Below, one piece after another: positions 54,342 through 63,226 of a DNA stretch of 64,000 nt. Both the position numbers and the translations under genes were made by a program. Under the pieces are notes generated by a model, which was given only the letters and a program-made list of their open reading frames with translations, did no database searches and was not told where the DNA came from. The number at the start of each line of letters is the position of its first letter. Position 1 is the stretch's first letter. This DNA comes from Paenibacillus amylolyticus (GTDB lineage Bacteria > Bacillota > Bacilli > Paenibacillales > Paenibacillaceae). The DNA lies in contig NZ_RIAS01000001.1 in assembly GCF_003719335.1 (NCBI RefSeq), positions 434,001-498,000 on the forward strand, in the 5' to 3' direction.

Positions 54342-55403
54342 CTATTCTTTGGGGGTTGATGCCGTCACTTTACCTGAAAGTGTATCTTGCAGCGCCTGTT
54401 TGGCATTGGCCAATTCTGTCTCATTAATATATACATAAGGACTTCTCCACTCCCCCGTAACCGGAGTAAAGTGTACATTTTCGGTGGAAATATTCCAATA
54501 AGTCGCTATAAAGTTTTTCATTTGTTCGGATTCCACATCCGTAGTCATGTTTTTATCTACCGCACTAATCACTTTGCCAATCTTGGTGATTCCGCCAAGC
54601 GATTTCATCTGATCCAGCATAGCATTCATTACTTGGCTCTGGCGTTTATTGCGATCAAAATCATTGGACTCGGCCGTCTTTGGCTTACAGTTGGACTTAC
54701 GATAGCGAACAAAGTCAAGCGCCTCTTTTCCGTCCAAATGCTGGGCTCCTGCCTTCAAATTAATATCCGTATTGTCAGCCGTATCTCGGTAACACATGTT
54801 TTTATCAACCGTAACATCAACTCCACCGACGGCGTTTATCGCATCACGGAAAGCCTGAAAATTCAGAACCGTTGTATAGTTGATATCCACACCGAGGTAC
54901 TTTTCCATCATTTCTTTCATCTGATCCTCTGCCTTTTTGCCAGAGGTCTTTTCTTGTGTTTTGAATCGTGGATAATAAGCATTTAGTTTGTTCGACTTGT
55001 AGCCGCCCAGCTGAATACGCGTATCACGAGGTAAGGATACTACCGTTGCAGTCTTCGTATTCGGATTAAGTGCAGCAACCATCACAACATCGGATAAAAA
55101 CGTACCCGTTTCGGGACGATTATCTGTACCTAACAGCAACATCGTCAGTGGTTTGGTTGTAGCCGACATGCCTGGAGGAACGGGTTTATCAATCCCCGTA
55201 TTCGCAACTTGGTTGTATAGCCAGTACACATATCCCCCACCGACCAAAATACCGATCACAAGCAGACTGAGAAACACCCTGATGAATCCGCGCATACGCT
55301 TCTTCTTCTTCGGCGGCTTTCCCTTATTGCTTTTGTTGCCTGAATTGCTAGGTGAATTCGAAGCTTGTCTTCGTGGAGGCAATCCGTTTGAATTTGAATT
55401 CAT
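54342..55403 (-). CDS. LytR-CpsA-Psr family wall polymer ligase
   Basis: 353 residues. An Asn/Ser-rich cytoplasmic tail and a basic stretch (GKPPKKKKRMRG) are followed by one membrane helix (about residues 41-64) and an extracellular LCP domain. The blocks are TMLLLGTDNRPE, SLPRDTRIQ, GYKSNKLNAYYP and a FVRYRKSNCKPKTAESNDFDRNKRQ segment carrying the phosphate-binding arginines. LCP enzymes attach teichoic acids or other glycopolymers to peptidoglycan. The transferred polymer is unknown. It sits between ylaH and the PNPOx gene. Confidence 0.92.
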   Translation of the reverse strand: MNSNSNGLPPRRQASNSPSNSGNKSNKGKPPKKKKRMRGFIRVFLSLLVIGILVGGGYVYWLYNQVANTGIDKPVPPGMSATTKPLTMLLLGTDNRPETGTFLSDVVMVAALNPNTKTATVVSLPRDTRIQLGGYKSNKLNAYYPRFKTQEKTSGKKAEDQMKEMMEKYLGVDINYTTVLNFQAFRDAINAVGGVDVTVDKNMCYRDTADNTDINLKAGAQHLDGKEALDFVRYRKSNCKPKTAESNDFDRNKRQSQVMNAMLDQMKSLGGITKIGKVISAVDKNMTTDVESEQMKNFIATYWNISTENVHFTPVTGEWRSPYVYINETELANAKQALQDTLSGKVTASTPKE

Positions 55404-55443
55404 GTTCTCAACACCTTTATCACATCTGTTTGGTCTACATAAA

Positions 55444-55477
55444 ACACAACCGCTTTCCCAAGGGAAAACGGATGTGT
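55444..55477 (-). terminator. Terminator after ylaH
   Basis: An imperfect minus-strand stem ACACATCCGTTTTCC/GGAAAGCGGTTGTGT is followed by TTTTATG. It lies between ylaH and the LCP gene. Confidence 0.5.
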
Positions 55478-55493
55478 TTATGCATAGACAGCA

Positions 55494-55790
55494 TTATGAG
55501 TTTCGAGCGGAAGCTTCCGCTTTTTTCTTTTGACGACCTTCAACGAAATAACGCACGCGCACTAACAGCATCAGACCAACAGCTACCAGCAAACATTGAA
55601 TGATGGGCAACTTATCGATCTGAAAAATAAGAAGCATGAACGTACCCATCGCCATCAAGATATATAACACAATTTCCTTACCGATTGGCAATTTCTGACG
55701 AACCCGAAAGACCTTGTTATACACGTAAGTAATCAGTACAAAGATGACGATATAGGCGATGATCGGGTGTGATGCAAACCATGCTTGCAT
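55494..55790 (-). CDS. ylaH: YlaH-like membrane protein
   Basis: 98-residue protein from ATG 55790, which follows AAAGGAG; a longer frame from 55832 overlaps that SD. Three hydrophobic segments are visible (PIIAYIVIFVLITYVYNKVF, EIVLYILMAMGTFMLLIF and IIQCLLVAVGLMLLV), with a charged C-terminus. The pattern and the position next to typA match the Bacillus YlaH family. Function is unknown. Confidence 0.85.
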   Translation of the reverse strand: MQAWFASHPIIAYIVIFVLITYVYNKVFRVRQKLPIGKEIVLYILMAMGTFMLLIFQIDKLPIIQCLLVAVGLMLLVRVRYFVEGRQKKKAEASARNS

Positions 55791-55918
55791 GTTAAGGCAT
55801 CTCCTTTCATGATCATGCTGTACAAACTTCAAGCATTGGCGGGACTTTACTGCTGCACAATGAGATTCTTCGTCGCTCGTTCGACCGTTCCGAGATCGGA
55901 TCGTTCTTTTGATCGCTG

Positions 55919-55970
55919 TTGTCCCCGAATTTCTATGAACACTCTATCAAGTGTTGAAATTCGGGGACAA
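55919..55970. repeat. Long inverted repeat between typA and ylaH
   Basis: A perfect 15-bp stem (TTGTCCCCGAATTTC/GAAATTCGGGGACAA) encloses a second stem AACACT/AGTGTT. It is not followed by a T-tract in either direction. It belongs to a 200-base highly structured interval with the inverted repeat at 55997-56039. Confidence 0.8.
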
Positions 55971-55996
55971 AGGCGAGCGCTTCGCTTCTGCAGAAT

Positions 55997-56039
55997 CGAT
56001 TCCTCTCCCTCCACTACAAGTGGCGAGAGACAGGAATCG
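55997..56039. repeat. Second inverted repeat in the typA-ylaH gap
   Basis: CGATTCCT (55997-56004) pairs with AGGAATCG (56032-56039), and inside it CCAC pairs with GTGG and TCTC with GAGA. Together with the preceding stem it looks like a dispersed, REP-like palindromic element. No coding frame is supported in 55791-56100. Confidence 0.65.
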
Positions 56040-56100
56040 TTCCATCGTGCAATAGGGTCCCTTCAAACATTGACTTTTGTATCTCTTAGGGTAGTGGGTG

Positions 56101-57948
56101 TTACGCGTTATTTTGAGCCATTTTGCGTTGTTTTTCTGCACGCTCACGCTCGGATTTGTTCAAAAGCTTCTTACGAAGACGAATGGATTTCGGCGTGATT
56201 TCACAGTACTCATCATCGTTCAAATATTCAAGCGCTTGTTCCAACGAGAAAATAATCGGCGTTTTAATTTTAACCGTATCATCTTTACCGGAAGAACGAA
56301 CGTTAGTCAGTTGTTTTTCTTTACAGATGTTAACAACGATATCATTGTCACGTGTATGCTCACCAACAATCATACCTTCGTAAATTTCTGTTCCAGGCTC
56401 AAGGAAGAGCGTACCACGATCCTCAACACCCATCATTCCGTAGAACGTAGATGTGCCCGTTTCCGTTGAGATCAGTACACCTTGGTGACGTCCACCCACT
56501 TGACCGGATACGACTGGAGCATAGCTGTCAAATGCATGGTTCATTACGCCATAACCACGAGTCAATGTGAGGAAGTTCGTGCTATATCCAATCAGACCAC
56601 GTGCAGGAATCAGGAACTCCAGACGTACTTGACCGCTACCATTGTTGATCATGTTAACCATCTCTGCTTTACGTGCGCCTAGGCTCTCCATAACGGAACC
56701 CATGCTTTCTTCAGGGATGTCAATCAACAAGCGCTCAACAGGCTCCATTTTCTTACCGTCAACTTCTTTGATGATAACTTCCGGTTTGGATACTTGAAGC
56801 TCATATCCTTCACGACGCATATTTTCAATCAGGATACCGAGGTGAAGTTCACCACGTCCGGAAACGATAAATGCATCTGGGCTCTCTGTTTCTTCAACAC
56901 GAAGAGATACGTCGGTTTCTAATTCTTTTAACAAACGCTCGCGCAGTTTACGGGAAGTTACCCATTTACCTTCGCGGCCTGCGAATGGACTGTTGTTTAC
57001 GAGGAATGTCATTTGCAGTGTTGGCTCATCAATTTTCAGAACCGGCAAAGCTTCAGGGTTGTTCGGATCAGCAATCGTTTCACCGATGTTGATATCCTTA
57101 ATACCTGCGATCGCAACGATGTCACCTGCGCCGGCTTCCTCTGTCTCTACACGTTTCAGACCTTGGAAACCGAACAGTTTCTCGATACGAGCTGTTTTGC
57201 TTTTGCCATCACGCATAATAACAGTAACGGATTGGCCTTGACGGATCACACCGCGGTTTACACGACCGATAGCGATACGTCCAAGGTATTCATTGTAGTC
57301 CATCAGCGTAACGAGGAATTGCAGTGGCTCTTCAACGTTCTCTGTTGGATGAGGGATATGACTTACGATGGTATCGTAGATCGCCATCATGTTGTCATCT
57401 TGTTTGGCAGGATCGTCTTCCATGCTGGATGTTCCGTTCAATGCGGAAGCATATACAACAGGGAATTCGAGTTGTTGATCGTTGGCACCCAGTTCGATGA
57501 ACAGGTCAAGTACTTCATCAATAACCTCAGCCGGACGAGCCGCTGGACGGTCAATTTTGTTTACAATTACGATTGGAGTCAGGTTGTGCTCCAGGGCTTT
57601 ACGAAGTACGAACTTCGTTTGTGGCATACAGCCCTCATAAGCATCAACAACGAGCAATACGCCGTCAACCATTTTCATGATACGTTCTACTTCACCACCG
57701 AAGTCGGCGTGTCCAGGTGTATCTACAATGTTAATCAGATAATCTTTATACGTTATAGCCGTGTTTTTGGCCAAAATCGTAATACCGCGTTCACGCTCCA
57801 AATCGTTGGAGTCCATTGCGCGCTCCTGTACAGTCTCGTGGTCACGGAATGTACCGGATTGCTGGAGCAACTTGTCGACTAGTGTCGTTTTCCCGTGGTC
57901 GACGTGGGCAATAATCGCAATATTGCGAATGTGTTCTCTTGAATGCAT
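56101..57948 (-). CDS. typA: Ribosome-associated GTPase TypA/BipA
   Basis: Translational GTPase of about 615 residues that helps large-subunit assembly and stress growth. The G1 motif is [14 protein letters not shown], followed by G2 ERGITI, G3 [12 protein letters not shown] and G4 [10 protein letters not shown]. The C-terminal BipA-specific region contains [25 protein letters not shown]. The ATG at 57948 gives the usual N-terminus; an upstream in-frame start at 57978 is less likely. A consensus promoter and a 5' leader hairpin lie upstream. Confidence 0.97.
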   Translation of the reverse strand: MHSREHIRNIAIIAHVDHGKTTLVDKLLQQSGTFRDHETVQERAMDSNDLERERGITILAKNTAITYKDYLINIVDTPGHADFGGEVERIMKMVDGVLLVVDAYEGCMPQTKFVLRKALEHNLTPIVIVNKIDRPAARPAEVIDEVLDLFIELGANDQQLEFPVVYASALNGTSSMEDDPAKQDDNMMAIYDTIVSHIPHPTENVEEPLQFLVTLMDYNEYLGRIAIGRVNRGVIRQGQSVTVIMRDGKSKTARIEKLFGFQGLKRVETEEAGAGDIVAIAGIKDINIGETIADPNNPEALPVLKIDEPTLQMTFLVNNSPFAGREGKWVTSRKLRERLLKELETDVSLRVEETESPDAFIVSGRGELHLGILIENMRREGYELQVSKPEVIIKEVDGKKMEPVERLLIDIPEESMGSVMESLGARKAEMVNMINNGSGQVRLEFLIPARGLIGYSTNFLTLTRGYGVMNHAFDSYAPVVSGQVGGRHQGVLISTETGTSTFYGMMGVEDRGTLFLEPGTEIYEGMIVGEHTRDNDIVVNICKEKQLTNVRSSGKDDTVKIKTPIIFSLEQALEYLNDDEYCEITPKSIRLRKKLLNKSERERAEKQRKMAQNNA

Positions 57949-58027
57949 GGTTTGTATCCATATCCTTTCCAATTTCAATTCTTATCTACTAAACTTCCCG
58001 CAAAATCGCAGGTTACTCACAAAATAA

Positions 58028-58048
58028 GCGTCGGTGATAACCCGACGC
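58028..58048 (-). promoter_or_regulatory. Hairpin near 5' end of typA leader
   Basis: A perfect 7-bp GC-rich stem GCGTCGG/CCGACGC has a 7-base loop and is followed on the minus strand by TTATTTTG. It lies about 10-30 bases after the predicted typA transcript start. It could stabilise the mRNA, act as a weak attenuator, or end transcripts from the LiaF-like gene. Confidence 0.55.
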
Positions 58049-58065
58049 ATGTCTATATCCCTTAT

Positions 58066-58093
58066 ATTATAGTTTATCATAGGTAAAAATCAA
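58066..58093 (-). promoter_or_regulatory. Sigma-A promoter of typA
   Basis: Minus-strand TTGATT (58088-58093) and consensus TATAAT (58066-58071) are 16 bases apart, about 120 bases before the start codon. Confidence 0.75.
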
Positions 58094-58134
58094 GATATTT
58101 CGCTCGAAACTCCATAGGTTAAGACAGGAGATGT

Positions 58135-58629
58135 TTACCATCCCTTACCTCGCCCTATACGCCCTCGCCCAGCAAGCAACCAGACTCCACCCAAGATGAG
58201 CAGAACAGCGAGTACATAAATGATCCCTGTCTGTAGCAGCGTAAACGCCAGCAATACGATGGAAACCGCCCCGATAATTAGGGCAGCAGGATAGACAAAT
58301 TCGGGTCTTCGCCGCTCAACTGCACCGTATCCAAGCAAGCCGACAGCAATTGCAAGCAACAGGATTGGCCACAAATTTCTCATGAGTCCAGCCCCCCATA
58401 TATTCGTTATACTGAACAGTACACCATATACTGTGAGAACTCCCGCAGGCACTAACGACCAGGACGGCGTCATCCGGGCATAAAACAACGCATAAAGAGC
58501 AATACCTGGCAGTAATAGCAACAGTGGCCAGAAATTTCGACCGATAAACCCAAACACCCCTAATTTGCCGAGCAAAATGACAAGACCAGCAACTACAATA
58601 AATAGTCCGATTGCTCTTTCATTCTTCAT
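58135..58629 (-). CDS. LiaF-type/DUF5668 membrane protein
   Basis: About 164 residues from ATG 58629 (SD AGAGGTGA; the GTG at 58638 overlaps it). Five or more hydrophobic segments are visible, with a repeated pattern NxWPLLLLLPG and NLWPILLLAIAVGLLGYG typical of LiaI/LiaF N-terminal transmembrane regions and DUF5668. The protein lacks the LiaF C-terminal domain, so it is a stand-alone membrane module. No envelope-stress regulator is adjacent. Nothing further was found in the 418-base gap upstream except the TerC terminator. Confidence 0.72.
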   Translation of the reverse strand: MKNERAIGLFIVVAGLVILLGKLGVFGFIGRNFWPLLLLLPGIALYALFYARMTPSWSLVPAGVLTVYGVLFSITNIWGAGLMRNLWPILLLAIAVGLLGYGAVERRRPEFVYPAALIIGAVSIVLLAFTLLQTGIIYVLAVLLILGGVWLLAGRGRIGRGKGW

Positions 58630-58992
58630 TATAATCACCTCTGGTTTTTGTTAATTATGTAATTTCTAAACTGTGCTGATTCCCGGCACTGAACACCTTT
58701 TGAATTGCAAAAGCGAGCTATAACCTGATGTTAACAGTGTATCTGATGTTTCCACAAAAAACTATACTGATGTCGAAAATGAGTCGTCCTAGCTCAGGTA
58801 AAATAAACATAACGCCTCCAACCTTAATCTGTATTCCCCTTAGAGACACCATATATAATATTATAGCAGCTTACGACACAAAGATTACTTTCCCTCCTTA
58901 ATGCTCTATCCTCTACACCTTTATCGTTCACAGGCGAAAAAAACGCAGACTCTTCTTGGCGGAACTCCTCAGGAAGATTTAAAAACAGAAAA

Positions 58993-59012
58993 GGTATCCC
59001 TTATGGGACACC
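58993..59012 (-). terminator. Terminator after the minus-strand TerC gene
   Basis: The minus-strand stem GGTGTCCC/GGGATACC (one G-U pair), loop ATAA, is followed by TTTTCTGTTTTT. The gap 58630-58992 shows no other recognisable feature. Confidence 0.7.
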
Positions 59013-59047
59013 TCTCAAACAAAAATTATTCCAACCCATGTTGACAT

Positions 59048-59707
59048 CTACGCATTCCGTCGAACAAATCTGTGTGCCCCTCCCGCTGCTATAACCAGAC
59101 AAGCCAGAGCTGCTGGCAACATCGCATGAGCTTGTGCTGCCATTCCACCTAGCCAGTCCCCCAGCTTCGGATCTCTCATTAACATTTCTCCTGCAGTAAA
59201 CGCCAGTATACCTGAACCCGCAAACACCAAAATCGGAAACCGTTTAAGCAGACCCACAATGATGCCGCTGCCCCACACTACAATAGGAATACTAATTGCA
59301 ATCCCGATGACGATTAGTGCCAGATCTCCGTCCGCCAAAGCAGCTATCGCTAATACATTATCCAGACTCATCACGAAATCAGCAACCAGAATCGTCTGAA
59401 TCGCTTTCCATGTTGTAGATGCATTACGGATATGTACTTCATCGTCGTTTTGAAGCAACAGCTTCAGCGCGATCCAGAACAATAGCAAACCGCCTGCCGC
59501 CTGAATAAAAGGGATCCCCAGCAACAGTACAGCTGCGAAAGTAAGTACGCAACGTAGAAGTACTGCACCAAGTGCGCCCCACCACACCGCTTTTTTACGT
59601 TGAGCCGGAGGTAAATCTTTGCTAGCCATTGCAATGACAACCGCGTTATCTCCACTCAACACCAGATTGATCATTAAAATTTGCGTTAATAACCATAGTG
59701 TATTCAT
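59048..59707 (-). CDS. TerC-family membrane protein (YjbE-like), copy 1
   Basis: About 219 residues with seven or so membrane segments. The TerC motif pair is present: SGDNAVVIAMA near residue 18 and SLDNVLAIAALADGD near residue 105, the acidic residues that suit a metal exporter. TerC/YkoY/YceF proteins are linked to manganese efflux and metalation of secreted proteins. ATG 59707 replaces a longer frame to 59920 that runs through the divergent gene. A paralogue lies divergently 87 bases away. Confidence 0.85.
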   Translation of the reverse strand: MNTLWLLTQILMINLVLSGDNAVVIAMASKDLPPAQRKKAVWWGALGAVLLRCVLTFAAVLLLGIPFIQAAGGLLLFWIALKLLLQNDDEVHIRNASTTWKAIQTILVADFVMSLDNVLAIAALADGDLALIVIGIAISIPIVVWGSGIIVGLLKRFPILVFAGSGILAFTAGEMLMRDPKLGDWLGGMAAQAHAMLPAALACLVIAAGGAHRFVRRNA

Positions 59708-59729
59708 CTCCTCATCCCCCCACTCTAAC

Positions 59730-59758
59730 TTGTATGTGAAAGATGTACATGCTATTCT
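59730..59758 (+). promoter_or_regulatory. Promoter of plus-strand TerC gene
   Basis: TTGTAT (59730-59735) and TATTCT (59753-59758, preceded by TGC) are 17 bases apart in the 87-base divergent gap. The transcript start would lie about 30 bases before the start codon. Confidence 0.6.
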
Positions 59759-59794
59759 TAGTGTTTGAAGAATATATAAGGAGTGACATATCGC

Positions 59795-60487
59795 ATGGAG
59801 CTGTTTAGTCCAACATTCTGGCTGTCCTTGTTGAATGTTGTTTTTATTGATCTGATCCTGGCTGGCGATAATGCCATCGTCATTGGTCTTGCAGCCAGAA
59901 ATCTCCATTCTTCTGTGCAAAAAAAGGCGATCCTGTTCGGCACTGGCGGTGCACTTCTCATCCGAATTGCAGCTACCGTCGTTGTATTATGGTTGCTCAA
60001 AGTGCCTTGGCTCTTGCTTGTAGGAGGTTTGCTTCTGGTCTGGATTGCCTATAAACTGCTGGCTGATCAGGGAGAGGAGCACAATGACATTCAAGCTGAT
60101 ACTTCCCTCTGGGCCGCTGTTCGTACAATCATTATTGCAGATGCAGCCATGGGACTAGACAATGTGATTGCCGTAGCGGGGGCTGCACAGCAACATCTAG
60201 TACTTGTTATCCTCGGATTGCTGATTAGTGTCCCGATTATCGTTTGGGGCAGCACCTTATTTATCAAACTGATTAACCACTTTCCCTGGATTATCTATCT
60301 TGGCGCCGTTGTACTAGGTTATACTGCTGCCAATATGATTACTGAAGAAAAACGGATTATGCCTTTTTTCACGGAGCATCCGGCACTCCGCTTCCTGTTC
60401 ATCGTTGTAGTGATTGGAGGCGTTGTCTTTGCGGGTTACCGTAAACGAACCACAAGTAGGAAAGCTCACCAACGTTCCTATTCATAG
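59795..60487 (+). CDS. TerC-family membrane protein (YjbE-like), copy 2
   Basis: About 230 residues from ATG 59795 (GGAG upstream). The same TerC motif pair is seen: AGDNAIVIGLAARNL and GLDNVIAVAGAA, and a very similar order of membrane segments to copy 1. The two are recognisable paralogues in divergent orientation. Function is inferred as metal (manganese) export. A Lys/Arg-rich C-terminus (RKRTTSRKAHQRSYS) is specific to this copy. Confidence 0.85.
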   Translation: MELFSPTFWLSLLNVVFIDLILAGDNAIVIGLAARNLHSSVQKKAILFGTGGALLIRIAATVVVLWLLKVPWLLLVGGLLLVWIAYKLLADQGEEHNDIQADTSLWAAVRTIIIADAAMGLDNVIAVAGAAQQHLVLVILGLLISVPIIVWGSTLFIKLINHFPWIIYLGAVVLGYTAANMITEEKRIMPFFTEHPALRFLFIVVVIGGVVFAGYRKRTTSRKAHQRSYS

Positions 60488-60540
60488 ACGAGTCAGGGAT
60501 ATGGAAGCAATACAAGCAATGCATTTACGAGATAACGTCT

Positions 60541-60597
60541 CACAAAAAAGAACAGGACCGAACCCTTCTTACATGGGTTAGTCCTGTTCTTTTTGTG
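60541..60597. terminator. Bidirectional terminator between terC copy 2 and thiI
   Basis: The long stem CACAAAAAAGAACAGGAC/GTCCTGTTCTTTTTGTG, extended inside by AACCC/GGGTT, has A/T runs on both flanks and serves both convergent transcripts. Confidence 0.88.
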
Positions 60598-60662
60598 TTC
60601 TATTTACATTTCATTTGTTATGTCTACCTCTAATGTAGTATGCCTACAGATAGCAATCACAA

Positions 60663-61907
60663 TTAAAACCAGTCATCCTTCATTTCACTGTTCTCTGGCT
60701 GCCCCGTCAATACTGAAGCTTCCCCGGCATACAAAGTTATTGTTTCTGTCTGTTCTACCGCTTGATCCAGCCATTCCGGCAGATGGCTCATCGTTGCTTC
60801 GATTTTGTCCACAATCCGCAGATTCGGATTGGTTGATGGTGATTTTGGAACAAACAATGTACAGCAATCCTCATAAGGCAGAATGGAGATGTCATAGGTA
60901 CCAATCTGTTTGGAAAGTGAAACAATCTCCTGTTTGTCCATCATGACCAGTGGTCTCAGTAGAGGCAGGTCTGTAGCGCGTCCGATGACATTCATGCTCG
61001 GAAGGGTTTGGCTTGCCACCTGACCCAGACTATCACCAGTAATGAGCGCCAGTGCACGTTCGCGTTCTGCCAGCTTGGTGGCAATTCGTAGCATGGAACG
61101 CCGCATTAATGTAATAATCAGATTATCCTGGCCCAACTGAGTGAATGCGGTCTGAATCTCCGTAAATGGAACCAAATGTAATTTGATTGAACCGGCATGA
61201 TCTGCAAGTGCACGTGCAAGATCAATCACCTTTTCTTTGGCCCGCTGACTGGTAAAAGGATAACTATAAAAATGCACACACTCGACTTCAAGCCCCCGGC
61301 GCATGGAAGACCATGCGGCTACAGGACTGTCTATCCCCCCGGATAAAAGAACCATTGCCCTGCCATTTGTTCCAAGCGGGAACCCACCTGCGGCAGGAAT
61401 GACTTCACTGAAAATATAAGTGCCTTGTTCGCGGATTTCTACACGCAGCTCGATATCAGGGTCACGAACATCGACCTTCAACTGTTGAAATTTGCGTAAA
61501 ATCGGTGAACCAACCAAATGGTTTGTTTCATGAGAAGAATGCGGGAAGACCTTCCACACTCGACGTGCGTTTACCTTGAAGGTCGTGACTTCGCCGAATT
61601 CTTGAGCTCGTTCATCCATAAAAGCAACCGCTGTTTGCACAATTTCTTCAATCTCGGAAGGCGTTACTTTCACAGGACTGATGGACGCCACACCAAATAC
61701 ACGTTTGAGCACGGGAATAAGCTGTGTGTGGGATTCACCGCCAAGATCCACGTAGACTCGGCCATATTCTTTACGCAGACTTGCACCCGGATAAGGCTTA
61801 AGCAGTGCCTTAACTTGAGTGATGATGGTTTTCTCAAATCGCGCACGATTTTTTCCTTTTAACATAAACTCTCCAAAACGGAGAAGAAGCATATCATAAT
61901 TCAACAT
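60663..61907 (-). CDS. thiI: tRNA 4-thiouridine synthetase ThiI
   Basis: Sulfurates U8 of tRNA, and in some bacteria feeds thiamine thiazole synthesis. The N-terminal ferredoxin-like and THUMP domains precede the PP-loop ATPase with VLLSGGIDSPVAAW near residue 187. The downstream TGDSLGQVASQT block and MDKQEIVSLSKQIGTYDISI are family signatures. There is no C-terminal rhodanese domain (414 residues), as in Bacillus ThiI, so sulfur presumably comes from the adjacent cysteine desulfurase. The genes are 5 bases apart. Confidence 0.95.
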   Translation of the reverse strand: MLNYDMLLLRFGEFMLKGKNRARFEKTIITQVKALLKPYPGASLRKEYGRVYVDLGGESHTQLIPVLKRVFGVASISPVKVTPSEIEEIVQTAVAFMDERAQEFGEVTTFKVNARRVWKVFPHSSHETNHLVGSPILRKFQQLKVDVRDPDIELRVEIREQGTYIFSEVIPAAGGFPLGTNGRAMVLLSGGIDSPVAAWSSMRRGLEVECVHFYSYPFTSQRAKEKVIDLARALADHAGSIKLHLVPFTEIQTAFTQLGQDNLIITLMRRSMLRIATKLAERERALALITGDSLGQVASQTLPSMNVIGRATDLPLLRPLVMMDKQEIVSLSKQIGTYDISILPYEDCCTLFVPKSPSTNPNLRIVDKIEATMSHLPEWLDQAVEQTETITLYAGEASVLTGQPENSEMKDDWF

Positions 61908-61912
61908 TTAAT

Positions 61913-63061
61913 TTACAACCGCCTTTCGAGTGGCCGTAATTGTGCCACCATCTGATGCAGCGCCTTTTCCAACATGGCTGCATCCTCTTCTGTATGTTCA
62001 TCACCAAAACTAATTCGCAATCCCCCAGAGGCACAGGCAACATCTCTTCCCATGGCAAGCAGCACCCGGCTTGGTTCAGCCGAACGGGAGGAGCATGCAG
62101 ACTGGGTGGACACCGTGCATCCAAATTGCTCTAGGGTATGCAGTGCTACTTCTGCTTTCATAGCAGGATAGGAAAAATGCACAATATGTGGCGCTCCGTC
62201 TTGTGTACTGTTGAGCTCGAGCTCTGGGATAGAAGCAATCGTCTTCATCACCCGGTCTCGGAGTAAGCGGATGCGACTCGAAAAATCAATTTGTCTTTCC
62301 GTTGCGATCCGCATCGCCTTGGCCATGCCCACAATCAGAGCCGTATTCTCTGTTCCTGCCCTGAGCCCATGCTCCTGCGAACCACCAGATAGAAGAGGTG
62401 TAAGCTCTACGCCACTTCTCACATAGAGGAGCCCGGCACCTTTCGGCCCACGGACTTTATGAGCCGACAAACTGTACAGATCAGCTTTCCATTTGGCTGG
62501 TGCAACGTGCACTTTTCCGAACCCCTGAACACCGTCCACATGAAAAAGGACTCGCGGTGCGTTTTTTTTAAGCAGATTACCAATCTCTTCTACCGGGTGA
62601 ATCGCACCCGTCTCATTGTTTACATGCATCAGACTAACAAGCACGGTATCCGAACGAACAGCTTTTACTACCTGCTCAGCAGTAACGACACCTGTTGAAT
62701 CTACAGGGATAAAGGTTACGTCCCATCCCCATTGCTGTAACTGCAACACACTTTCATACACAGATGCGTGCTCCGTTGCTGTCGTTATAATATGTTTTCC
62801 CCGTGAGCTATACCGAAGAGCAGCCCCCTTGATCGCAAGATTATTACTCTCCGTTGCTCCGGATGTAAATACGATTTCATCTGCTTTTACACCGATTGCA
62901 GCAGCACAGCCTGTCCGCGCTCGGCGTAGTAATTGATCTGCACGTTCACCGTATCCATGAATCGACGACGCATTTCCGAACTGTGTTTCCATAATTTCCG
63001 TCATTGTGCGAACCACATCTGGATATGGAGGAGTCGTTGCCGCATAATCAAAATATTTCAA
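61913..63061 (-). CDS. Cysteine desulfurase (NifS/IscS family), ThiI partner
   Basis: PLP enzyme that removes sulfur from cysteine. The PLP lysine lies in SLSAHKVRGPKGAGLLYVRSG near residue 195, and the persulfide-forming Cys in STQSACSSRSAEPSRVLLAMG near residue 315. The TTG at 63061 has AAGGTG 9 bases upstream and gives the family N-terminus KYFDYAATTP (382 residues). The ATG at 63094 lacks an SD. Placed directly before thiI, it is likely the dedicated sulfur donor, comparable with Bacillus NifZ/YrvO. Confidence 0.9.
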   Translation of the reverse strand: MKYFDYAATTPPYPDVVRTMTEIMETQFGNASSIHGYGERADQLLRRARTGCAAAIGVKADEIVFTSGATESNNLAIKGAALRYSSRGKHIITTATEHASVYESVLQLQQWGWDVTFIPVDSTGVVTAEQVVKAVRSDTVLVSLMHVNNETGAIHPVEEIGNLLKKNAPRVLFHVDGVQGFGKVHVAPAKWKADLYSLSAHKVRGPKGAGLLYVRSGVELTPLLSGGSQEHGLRAGTENTALIVGMAKAMRIATERQIDFSSRIRLLRDRVMKTIASIPELELNSTQDGAPHIVHFSYPAMKAEVALHTLEQFGCTVSTQSACSSRSAEPSRVLLAMGRDVACASGGLRISFGDEHTEEDAAMLEKALHQMVAQLRPLERRL

Positions 63062-63158
63062 AACGAGGCGCACCTTCCTTATTCGTTCGTTCATTCATTA
63101 ACCTATAGTGAGCATTGTACCACGATCTCCGTACAACACAAAAAAAGACCAACCGAAA

Positions 63159-63177
63159 GCAGGCAATGAAGGCCTGC
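63159..63177 (-). terminator. Weak terminator after lytic transglycosylase
   Basis: A minus-strand stem GCAGGC/GCCTGC with a 7-base loop is followed by TTTCGG and, further on, TCTTTTTTT. The T-tract is displaced, so the call is tentative. Confidence 0.4.
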
Positions 63178-63226
63178 CTTTTAAGCTGGATCTCTATGTT
63201 TGGGGCATGCTCAGAAAATGTCCCTT

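Noticed and set aside
54330-54356. Hairpin CCCCAAA/TTTGGGG overlapping the LCP stop as a terminator
   Set aside because: No T-tract follows on the minus strand, and the promoter for the next gene lies immediately after it.
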